9,556 bases of DNA. Origin: an uncultured bacterium (lineage in GTDB: Bacteria > Patescibacteriota > Minisyncoccia > Phycocordibacterales > UBA9973). The stretch covers positions 1 through 9,556 of the forward strand of contig CAIVNB010000084.1 in the NCBI GenBank assembly GCA_903907175.1, read 5' to 3'. The notes beneath the pieces were generated by a model. It did no database searches. It saw only the letters and a list, made by a program, of their open reading frames with translations, and was not told the origin of the DNA. Made by a program: the position numbers and the translations under genes. Position 1 is the stretch's first letter; each line of letters starts with the position of its first letter. Positions 1 through 5,843 of this stretch are shown piece after piece.

Positions 1-848
1 AATTTATCTCGAAAATCAGTATGTATTGCCATTCCAGCAACTGGCGCCGAAGAACCAATTTTTATCGTCCAAGCACGCGTTTCATCCTCTCCTGTAGTTA
101 AAAAAGTTTCAAGTCCTAAAAGTTCGTAACTCTTTTTAATCAAATCATCAAAACCCTGCTCAAAAACAGGATCTATTTTTACTGATAACCCTGACAATTT
201 TACGTCTACATTCTCACTTGCTTCTGAAGTGTTTAAAACATAAAGCATTGGCTTTAAGGTAAGTAAATTCAATGATTTAATTTTAAATTTTTCTTCTTCG
301 TGTAAATTTGCTTCAGCTGCCATTTTCCCTTCTTCGAGGGTCTTTTCTATTTTCTTCAAAATACTTTCTTCCCAAATCGCTTCCTTGTCTCCTTTTTTTA
401 CATCTTTTATTAAATTTGTAATTCTTTTTGAAACACTTTCCATATCTGCTAAAACGAGTTCTAAATTTATAACTCCAACATCCTGCATCGGGTCAACACT
501 ACCCGCAACATGAATCACAGAATTATCTACAAATGTTCGAACTACATGAGCAATGGCATCCACTTCACGAATATTCGTTAAAAATTTATTACCAAGTCCT
601 TCACCCTTTGATGCCCCTGCCACAAGACCTGCGATATCAACAAACTCTATCACCGCAGGAATAGTTTTGGCTGACTTAGAAAATTTAGAAAGTAAATCTA
701 CGCGCTCATCTGGCACAGGAACAATCCCTATAGAAGGATCTATGGTACAAAATGGATAATTTTCTGCTGGCACACTTTTCTTTGTAAGTGCATTAAAAAG
801 TGTGGATTTCCCCACGTTTGGCAAGCCAACAATTCCTATGCTTAACAT
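1..848 (-). CDS. ychF: Redox-regulated/ribosome-binding ATPase YchF (Obg-like), 3' end cut by window edge
   Basis: The frame is open from the ATG at 848 to the window edge, giving 282 residues. YchF is a cytosolic P-loop ATPase of the Obg family that binds ribosomes. Visible motifs are the Walker A GLPNVGKST (8-16), the switch II block DIAGLVAGASKGEGLGNKFL (71-90) and the NxxE signature NTSE (206-209), which replaces NKxD and gives the family its ATP preference. The start of the TGS domain, TTGEDETRAWTI (251-262), follows and runs to HTDF (276-279). The rest of the TGS domain lies left of the window. The segment between NTSE and the TGS domain is about 30 residues shorter than I recall for E. 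coli YchF, without a frameshift. The gene begins 44 bases after the oxidoreductase stop, so it could be read through from that unit or use its own weak promoter. I see no Shine-Dalgarno at a usable distance. Confidence 0.95.
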   Translation of the reverse strand, partial: MLSIGIVGLPNVGKSTLFNALTKKSVPAENYPFCTIDPSIGIVPVPDERVDLLSKFSKSAKTIPAVIEFVDIAGLVAGASKGEGLGNKFLTNIREVDAIAHVVRTFVDNSVIHVAGSVDPMQDVGVINLELVLADMESVSKRITNLIKDVKKGDKEAIWEESILKKIEKTLEEGKMAAEANLHEEEKFKIKSLNLLTLKPMLYVLNTSEASENVDVKLSGLSVKIDPVFEQGFDDLIKKSYELLGLETFLTTGEDETRAWTIKIGSSAPVAGMAIHTDFRDK

Positions 849-859
849 TTTCCAAATGT

Positions 860-865
860 ATCATA
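860..865 (-). promoter_or_regulatory. Possible -10 box for ychF
   Basis: The minus strand reads TATGAT 11 bases before the ychF ATG. No good -35 is seen at 16-19 bases. If used, transcription would start only a few bases before the ATG. It is supported mainly by the same short spacing at other genes in the window. Confidence 0.25.
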
Positions 866-892
866 GATAAGGATATTTTTCAATGAATAAAT

Positions 893-2320
893 TTAAAAAT
901 CTATTTTAACAAGAGCATTTTTTGACGAAATTCTTTTAATAGCTGATTGATATATTGCAGACAATAAAACAGTTCCCCTCTTATGGTCTAAAAAGTCTGA
1001 GATGGTATCTTTATTATTTTTTATTGCATCAATAAAATCCATAACTCCTGAATGCCTTGCATCTTCTTGATGACCTCTTGATTTACCAGATAACTTCATT
1101 TCAGAATAGTCCCGCATATTGAAAGTCTCATGTGTTTTCCAATTACTAAATAAATTTGAATTTCTAAATACATGTAATTCTATATGGAATTCTTTCCCCA
1201 TAGAAAAAAGATCCTCTGCTTTCTCGCAAATCTCTTGCGATTGATATGTGATTAAGGATATTGATTGAAACGGACCTTGTTCAATAATATATTGTTCTTG
1301 TCTCACTCTGCCATTTCCTTTGTACAAATCTTTATCTAAAGAAGAAAGCCACCCTCTTTGAGAGAAACCATTATGGATAAGATTCATACTGGCTAATGTT
1401 TGGACATCCTTACCACTCATGAAAGTAATATTTGAAAATGCATCTATTTCTCCAAACTTCCTTGTTCTATTTAAAAAATCTTTGTCTGAATATTTATTAA
1501 TTTTATTAAAATCAGGGAATATTTTACTATAATCAGAATAATTAATTTGATGTAAAAAATCAGAAGGTCTTAAAAAAGAAGTAAAAACTTCTACTCCTGT
1601 TATCTTTTTTGATACACTCTCAGTAGAAGAAATAAGCCAATTTATTATATCCATACTATGATATCCTGAATGTGAACATTTACCATATCCTAAATTATAT
1701 CCATGATATTCTAAATCTATAATCTCATTTGGAGTTCTCCATTGTCCGTCTGAATGAGATGTTTGTATTGAAGTAATAGGACAATTTGTTTCACTAAAAA
1801 CTTCTACAACTTTCTCTCTCATTATTTTATACAAAGGATGATATCTTCTCTGAGACATCAGAGAAAATACAATATGTTTTTTCTTTTTAGCTTTTATGTA
1901 AATCTTTGCGAGTTTATTGTAATCAAAAATCAACTTCTTTGCCTGTCTTAAATTAGAAGAAACATTTCTTTCTGAGGTTGTTGGTTTATCCATTAAAATA
2001 TGGAACCCTTTCTCTAGAGCCCATTTAGCATATTTATAGTGGGTTAATGGATCGGTTGATATTATTACACAATCGATATCATTATCTTCAACAATACTAT
2101 CAATTATTTTCAAAGAATCTTTTTTTAATTTATTTAAATTACTATCCTCATCAATATAATACATCTTAATAGAATAATTATTTTTATTAATATAATTATC
2201 TATTACTTCTTTCTCTTGCAATAAATCTAGTCCATAAATATTATCCACTACCCCATTTATAAGGCATGGTATGTATATTCTTCGTGCATGATGACCAACT
2301 CCGATAATAAGTAAATTCAT
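893..2320 (-). CDS. Gfo/Idh/MocA-like NAD(P)-dependent oxidoreductase
   Basis: This 475-residue protein starts with a Rossmann fold: the glycine motif GVGHHARRIYIP (7-18), then the β-strand DCVIISTDPLTHYKYAKWAL (83-102). Next comes MDKPTT (110-115), the position of the family's EKP motif, with Asp in place of Glu. The second domain has GYGKCSHSGYHSMDI (211-225), which matches the family D-x-G-x-H-x-x-D motif. H221 and D224 are kept and the first Asp is H217. Family members oxidise or reduce a sugar, sugar nucleotide or cyclitol with NAD(P). The substrate cannot be told from sequence. At 475 residues it is longer than the usual 330-400, mostly through a long insert after the H-x-x-D motif. It is the third gene of a tight unit, three bases after the Nudix stop, and is likely translationally coupled. 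The coding DNA is very AT-rich and rich in Lys, Asn and Ile. Confidence 0.8.
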   Translation of the reverse strand: MNLLIIGVGHHARRIYIPCLINGVVDNIYGLDLLQEKEVIDNYINKNNYSIKMYYIDEDSNLNKLKKDSLKIIDSIVEDNDIDCVIISTDPLTHYKYAKWALEKGFHILMDKPTTSERNVSSNLRQAKKLIFDYNKLAKIYIKAKKKKHIVFSLMSQRRYHPLYKIMREKVVEVFSETNCPITSIQTSHSDGQWRTPNEIIDLEYHGYNLGYGKCSHSGYHSMDIINWLISSTESVSKKITGVEVFTSFLRPSDFLHQINYSDYSKIFPDFNKINKYSDKDFLNRTRKFGEIDAFSNITFMSGKDVQTLASMNLIHNGFSQRGWLSSLDKDLYKGNGRVRQEQYIIEQGPFQSISLITYQSQEICEKAEDLFSMGKEFHIELHVFRNSNLFSNWKTHETFNMRDYSEMKLSGKSRGHQEDARHSGVMDFIDAIKNNKDTISDFLDHKRGTVLLSAIYQSAIKRISSKNALVKIDF

Positions 2321-2323
2321 AGA

Positions 2324-2740
2324 TTAGATTTTGTCTATAGCAATCTTGTTATCTGGCATTTCATAAGTATCTCTAATCACATCTTTTGTTCCCCATTTAT
2401 ACTCAACATGCTCTTCGCTTAATTTTATTTGTGATGATCTTTTAACCTCCACAGCAAAAACATATTCATATATTTCTCCAATAGATTTCTTGTTCCACTT
2501 GAAGTGATAAATACAATCTGAAATTGAAATTATATCTTCTTTTGCCAAGCCTATTTCTTCATTAATTTCTCTTGTGAGACAATTTTCTATGTTGTCAATA
2601 GCTTCTAATGTTCCTGTAACTGGTTGCCAGAAACCTCCATCTTCTGGGGATCTTTTTACAGCTAAGAAATTTTTTATACCATTTTCGTCTGTATAGTAAA
2701 CAATTGCTTCTACTTTAATTGGGAGATCAAAATTTTTCAT
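2324..2740 (-). CDS. Nudix hydrolase, NudB-like
   Basis: This 138-residue protein is a single Nudix domain. The Nudix box spans residues 43-65, beginning GTLEAID and ending REINEEIGL. The catalytic helix residues R57, E58, E61 and E62 are present. The first Glu of the consensus is Asp (D49). The preceding GGFWQPVTGTLE (35-46) resembles the FWQSVTGSVEEG stretch of NudB, the dATP/dihydroneopterin triphosphate pyrophosphohydrolase. A nucleoside triphosphate or related diphosphate substrate is therefore plausible but unproven. The enzyme should be cytosolic and Mg-dependent. It starts two bases after the kinase stop and ends three bases before the oxidoreductase ATG, so all three are probably cotranscribed. 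No Shine-Dalgarno is visible, which fits coupling to the upstream gene. Other possibilities are a housecleaning enzyme or a step in a dedicated nucleotide pathway. Confidence 0.88.
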   Translation of the reverse strand: MKNFDLPIKVEAIVYYTDENGIKNFLAVKRSPEDGGFWQPVTGTLEAIDNIENCLTREINEEIGLAKEDIISISDCIYHFKWNKKSIGEIYEYVFAVEVKRSSQIKLSEEHVEYKWGTKDVIRDTYEMPDNKIAIDKI

Positions 2741-2742
2741 AC

Positions 2743-3444
2743 TTATTTTTTTAATTCTGGAAACTTATTATTAATAATATCTATGATTGAATTATTAATT
2801 GTATTAGGATCTGAAGTTCCATCTATTTGAATAATACGATCTTGTAATTCATCAGGTATGTATTTATGAGCATCTAAATACCAATTATACTTCTCAAGTA
2901 TAAGTTTCTTTCTAAATTCATATTTAGGATCATTTTCATCTAATCTAGACAAAAGTGTCTCTTTGTCGACAATAATATTAAAAATTAGATCAGGACATAT
3001 TTTACCAACATCTATTTTAGAATCTTTAGGATAAAGATTATTCGGAATATCTGTTTCTCCTTGACTTCTTGGAACCATAGTTCGAGACAATAAAGTTCTA
3101 TCAACCAACAAAACAGCAACTGGTTTATTGTTTTGTTCTGCTATGTTAGGCAAAACTCTATCTCTAAAAACAACGAGCTCACGAGCTAGCCTAGCAGAAC
3201 TATCATTCCATAAATCACTATCTTTATTTTCTGGATTTTTTAAAAGTGGCATGGTTTTAGACCACCATTCTGATATAGGGTCTCCTTTGTGCTCACCTTG
3301 ATTTGGCCTAGAACCATCTCCCCTAACTACTAAGTAAGGGATATCCATTTTTTCCAATTGATTAGAAAATAATTCTATTTGAGTTCCCTTACCTGATCTA
3401 TTGGGCCCTTCAAACCCAATAGATATTACCTTAGGCTTTTCCAT
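2743..3444 (-). CDS. Thymidylate-kinase-like P-loop nucleotide kinase
   Basis: The 233-residue protein has the fold markers of the dTMP kinase family. These are the Walker A loop GPNRSGKGT (13-21), the switch DR at 115-116 (VDRTLLSR in place of the usual DRY-x-x-S), PDLIFNIIVD (151-160) matching the family's PDLTLYLDV strand, and a short LID-like segment SRLDENDPKYEFRKK (166-180). It is longer than typical dTMP kinases (about 205-215). The extra length lies in the acceptor-binding region around 42-80, where the usual REPG motif is replaced by RGDGSRPNQGEHKGDPISEW. That divergence means the acceptor may not be dTMP. It is the first gene of a three-gene unit with a Nudix hydrolase and an oxidoreductase. 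The ATG at 3444 is the first in-frame start after an AT-rich promoter-like stretch. No Shine-Dalgarno is present. It could be the cell's housekeeping dTMP kinase or a specialised paralogue. Confidence 0.8.
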   Translation of the reverse strand: MEKPKVISIGFEGPNRSGKGTQIELFSNQLEKMDIPYLVVRGDGSRPNQGEHKGDPISEWWSKTMPLLKNPENKDSDLWNDSSARLARELVVFRDRVLPNIAEQNNKPVAVLLVDRTLLSRTMVPRSQGETDIPNNLYPKDSKIDVGKICPDLIFNIIVDKETLLSRLDENDPKYEFRKKLILEKYNWYLDAHKYIPDELQDRIIQIDGTSDPNTINNSIIDIINNKFPELKK

Positions 3445-3450
3445 TTGAGT

Positions 3451-3479
3451 ATTATATATAATATTATAAGATTCACCAA
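3451..3479 (-). promoter_or_regulatory. Predicted promoter of the kinase-Nudix-oxidoreductase unit
   Basis: On the minus strand, TTGGTG (3479-3474) is followed after 17 bases by a perfect TATAAT (3456-3451). The -10 box ends six bases before the kinase ATG, so the predicted transcription start falls at or next to the start codon, giving a leaderless message. A second TATAAT (3468-3463) lies 12 bases further upstream but lacks a good -35. Confidence 0.5.
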
Positions 3480-3529
3480 CTATTAATGTTATTTATCCAG
3501 ATTTAGTATTTTTTGTAGATTTAATACAA

Positions 3530-3591
3530 AAGTCTATTCCTCTCCTCTGCGGCGGCGGTAACTCTAACGTAAATTCGAAAGGAATAGATTT
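3530..3591. repeat. Inverted repeat with GC-rich, 23S-rRNA-like loop
   Basis: TCTATTCC (3533-3540) is the exact reverse complement of GGAATAGA (3581-3588). The pairing extends outward with two A-T pairs and one G-T (G3532 with T3589), and inward with T3541-A3580, giving about 12 pairs around a loop of some 38 bases. The loop holds CGGCGGCGGTAACTCTAACG (3550-3569), far richer in GC than its surroundings. This 20-mer matches, from memory, the 23S rRNA stretch CGGCGGCCGTAACTATAACG at 18 of 20 positions. The G-U pair favours a plus-strand RNA. The element could be a small structured RNA, a relic of a mobile element or intron that targets 23S rRNA genes, or a dispersed genomic repeat. The sequence alone does not decide. 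Confidence 0.5.
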
Positions 3592-3609
3592 CTGACTATG
3601 GTTATCAAT

Positions 3610-3650
3610 ATGTCGTGTTGCGTTCGTGCGGTGCCGATACTTAATGACAT
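3610..3650 (+). ncRNA. Possible plus-strand RNA hairpin
   Basis: ATGTC (3610-3614) can pair with GACAT (3646-3650). Inside this, 3615-3622 can pair with 3627-3634 around a TTCG loop, using several G-U pairs that work only if the plus strand is the RNA. An 11-base bulge (3635-3645) separates the two stems. With the adjacent inverted repeat at 3530-3591 this suggests a structured plus-strand RNA of about 120 bases. No clear promoter or terminator was found for it, so this remains tentative. Confidence 0.2.
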
Positions 3651-3664
3651 AGAATGAATATAAC

Positions 3665-3702
3665 AAAAAATATCACTTATAACAAATCAACCTTCTTTGT
3701 TA
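3665..3702 (-). terminator. Weak terminator-like hairpin after the response regulator gene
   Basis: On the minus strand TAACAAA (3702-3696) and TTTGTTA (3686-3680) form a seven-pair stem with a nine-base loop, five bases after the receiver stop codon. A run of six T follows at 3670-3665, but nine bases separate it from the stem and the stem is AT-rich. It is the only candidate end for the surface-protein operon in this window. Confidence 0.3.
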
Positions 3703-3707
3703 TTTAA

Positions 3708-4082
3708 TTATTTTTTTAGTAAAAGATTCTCTTTGACTTTTTCTACAATTTCAAGAATTGGATGATTTGATTTTACAAAATAATCTGCTGCTCCAAGCTT
3801 TAGAGATTTTTTAATACTTTCATCATCAGATAAAATAGATAATATAATTACTGGAATCATACGAGTTTCGGGATCTTTTTTAAGTTCTTCTAAGACTTCA
3901 AAACCACCTTTTCTAGGCATCATTAAATCAAGCAATATAACATCAAAATGCTTTTCTTTTACAAGTTTAAGAACATTAACCCCATTTGGTTCAAATGATG
4001 TTTCAAAACCTTCTCGACGAAATATTTCTAAAAGTGCGCTACTTAGCGCTCTTTCGTCTTCTACAATCAAGACGGAATTCAT
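3708..4082 (-). CDS. Single-domain response regulator (CheY-like receiver)
   Basis: This 124-residue protein is a receiver domain and nothing else. The acidic pocket is VEDE (7-10, with D9), the phospho-acceptor is D52 in ILLDLMMP (49-56), the switch Ser is S82 and the conserved Lys is K104 in YFVKS. All residues needed for phosphorylation are present. With no output domain it must act by protein contact, as CheY or Spo0F do. No histidine kinase is encoded in the window. The gene lies 24 bases downstream of the cohesin membrane protein, so the two are probably cotranscribed, though an extended -10 box sits in the gap. The location suggests a link to the cytoplasmic tail of the cohesin protein, but this is inference. 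The ATG at 4082 places the first β-strand (VLIVEDE) at the normal distance from the N-terminus. Confidence 0.92.
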   Translation of the reverse strand: MNSVLIVEDERALSSALLEIFRREGFETSFEPNGVNVLKLVKEKHFDVILLDLMMPRKGGFEVLEELKKDPETRMIPVIILSILSDDESIKKSLKLGAADYFVKSNHPILEIVEKVKENLLLKK

Positions 4083-4090
4083 ATTTTTCT

Positions 4091-4099
4091 ATAATAACA
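4091..4099 (-). promoter_or_regulatory. Possible extended -10 promoter for the response regulator
   Basis: The minus strand reads TGTTATTAT, an extended -10 (TG-N-TATTAT), ending eight bases before the ATG. Transcription from it would give an almost leaderless message. It would let the receiver be expressed separately from the cohesin gene. Confidence 0.35.
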
Positions 4100-4106
4100 C
4101 ATAAAT

Positions 4107-5813
4107 TTATTTTTTGGAAATTTCTTCAATGTCATTGATTACGTACTTTTGTATTTTATCAACATTTTGCTTTAAATTGTTATAAACTGTCTCCATGTTT
4201 AAAAAAAACGTCTCATCTTTTTGTAAATCAACATTATCTTTTGTATAACTTTTCATTTTTTCTAAATCTTCTTTCATGGAAATAATTAAACCTCGAACAT
4301 CATGTTCAGCAATAAATACACGACGTGAAATTTTTTCTTGTCTATCCCTCCAAAAAATAATACCAAATGCAAACGCTGCTAAAACTATAAATATAAACAA
4401 TATGAAAAACCAAGAAAGGCTGATGTTCAAATTACCAATCGAAAGAACCGGCTGATCTTCAACTTTTATTGCTGCTGATTTTACAATAGTACTAACAGCA
4501 CCTCTATCGTCTACTGTTGCGACTTCAAAGTGGTACGCTTGTTTTTTAAATGCTGTATTTATGTTAAGATTCCATTCACCTCTATCGTTGGGCAATACTG
4601 TTTCAGTATATACAGGATTCCCTTTTTGATCTTTTAATACAACTCGAACTTTATATTTCGGATTCGCTGTTCCAGAAATAAAAAATCCACCTTCACCGGT
4701 AAAAACTTTTGTATTTGTAAATGAAATAACTGGCGTATCTATAGAAATAATTTCATAGTCAGTAGAACTACTTGTTGAATTCCCAGCATTATCATAAATA
4801 GTCACTTTGATTTTATGCTTACCTGGAATCTGGAGTGGCAAAGCCAAAGTGCTATCATTCACAACAATAGGGCTATTGCTATCAACATAAACTTCATAGC
4901 GCATTATCCCTGACAATGAATCAGTAGATTTAAATATTATGGTAGGCGTAGGAAAATCAGTCGGATTCCCGTTTTGAAAAAAAATCGAAAATCTTGTTGG
5001 CGGAGTAGTGTCGTTCATTATCTTATAATGTTGTATTGGTCCCCATCCAATATTATTTTTATATCGAGCATGAAGATAATATACCCCATCAGCGAGTGAA
5101 GAAAATTCTTTCGATTCAATCTGTCCTTCAGATTGTGTTGGTACAGTTGTTGCTAATTCGTCTAATGATATAGCAACATCAGAAACATCCTCTGGTAATT
5201 TCCAATTAACAAAAAATGGTATCGAAGTATTATTCCATTTTGTTTGATCAGGGAAAAGTGGTACAGAAATTACAGGTTTTACTGGAGTACCAATTGCAAA
5301 AATTGGCACACGATTTATCTGTGTTGGCTTTGACTGACCGACGGAAGCTGCTAATGTAATTTTGACATTATTACTCGTAGTAAGGACATTTGATCCACTA
5401 CCATCAGCAGAAGTAATTGCTGAATCACCTAAAGTTAAGTCTGCAACACCTGCACCTTTTACCTTGAACCTAATTTTCAAGACTTGCAAAGATTTGCCAG
5501 TAAACCCAGAAGTAGAGGCAGCCACAAAACTAATTTGATTAGAAGCAATCGTCGGATCACTAAGCCACCAATCAAATATTGATCCAGTTTTATCTGTTGT
5601 AACTACATCCAAGATTGTATTATCAAATTTTATCGTTGTTTGTGCACCGTTTATGTTATCATTTTCAGAATCAATCTTTACATTAACATCAAAAGTATCC
5701 CCTATTTTATAAGTATCTTTTTCACTTAAAAGATTCAAGGTGGCAGCATTAACTAACGTTGCAAAGAAAAAGTAAATAAACACTATAGAAAAAGAAAAAA
5801 TAATTTTTTTCAT
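4107..5813 (-). CDS. Membrane-anchored cohesin-domain surface protein
   Basis: The 568-residue protein has a signal peptide (1-23, KK then a hydrophobic core, cleavage near VNA-AT). A cohesin domain follows (about 24-155), with DTYKIGDTFDVNVKID (33-48), FDNTILDV (63-70) and FKVKGAGVADLTL (116-128). Cohesins bind dockerins. After a linker comes an FN3-like module (about 180-268, with WKLPEDVSDVAISLDE and YYLHARYKNNIGWGP), then Ig-like modules after NDTTPP (267-272) and around 360-452. One membrane helix lies at about 466-488, with positive residues (RDRQEKISRR) on the inner side. The last 80 residues form a charged, helical cytoplasmic tail. The cohesin would therefore face outward. The next gene upstream ends in a dockerin, the likely partner, and a receiver gene follows downstream. 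The tail contains EHDVRG (503-508), which resembles the HPt phospho-acceptor motif. I associate this layout with Patescibacteria. Confidence 0.88.
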   Translation of the reverse strand: MKKIIFSFSIVFIYFFFATLVNAATLNLLSEKDTYKIGDTFDVNVKIDSENDNINGAQTTIKFDNTILDVVTTDKTGSIFDWWLSDPTIASNQISFVAASTSGFTGKSLQVLKIRFKVKGAGVADLTLGDSAITSADGSGSNVLTTSNNVKITLAASVGQSKPTQINRVPIFAIGTPVKPVISVPLFPDQTKWNNTSIPFFVNWKLPEDVSDVAISLDELATTVPTQSEGQIESKEFSSLADGVYYLHARYKNNIGWGPIQHYKIMNDTTPPTRFSIFFQNGNPTDFPTPTIIFKSTDSLSGIMRYEVYVDSNSPIVVNDSTLALPLQIPGKHKIKVTIYDNAGNSTSSSTDYEIISIDTPVISFTNTKVFTGEGGFFISGTANPKYKVRVVLKDQKGNPVYTETVLPNDRGEWNLNINTAFKKQAYHFEVATVDDRGAVSTIVKSAAIKVEDQPVLSIGNLNISLSWFFILFIFIVLAAFAFGIIFWRDRQEKISRRVFIAEHDVRGLIISMKEDLEKMKSYTKDNVDLQKDETFFLNMETVYNNLKQNVDKIQKYVINDIEEISKK

Positions 5814-5823
5814 ATTTATCTTA

Positions 5824-5832
5824 ATTATATCA
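5824..5832 (-). promoter_or_regulatory. Possible extended -10 promoter for the cohesin gene
   Basis: The minus strand reads TGATATAAT, a perfect TATAAT with the TG-N extension, ending ten bases before the cohesin ATG in a 30-base intergenic gap. No Shine-Dalgarno is present in that gap. It would give a transcript with a leader of about three bases and may supplement read-through from the dockerin gene. Confidence 0.4.
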
Positions 5833-5843
5833 TTAAATTAATT

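Noticed and set aside
553..759. A 68-codon plus-strand open frame
   Set aside because: It lies opposite the conserved P-loop and switch region of ychF and has no features of its own.
3541..3600. tRNA-like piece (ATTCGAAAGG resembles a T-loop)
   Set aside because: There is no T-stem around it and no acceptor, D or anticodon arm at the right spacing.
3560..3660. Integron attC site (CTCTAACG and TAACAAA elements)
   Set aside because: The RYYYAAC and GTTRRRY core sites do not match fully, the region is not palindromic overall, and no integrase or cassette array is present.
3493..3666. A 57-residue minus-strand open frame with a TTG start, containing ELPPPQRRGIDF
   Set aside because: It has no ATG, no ribosome binding site, and its codons (CGG CAC CGC ACG, CCG CCG CCG) are unlike the AT-rich codon use of neighbouring genes. 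It overlaps the inverted repeats, which explain its composition better.
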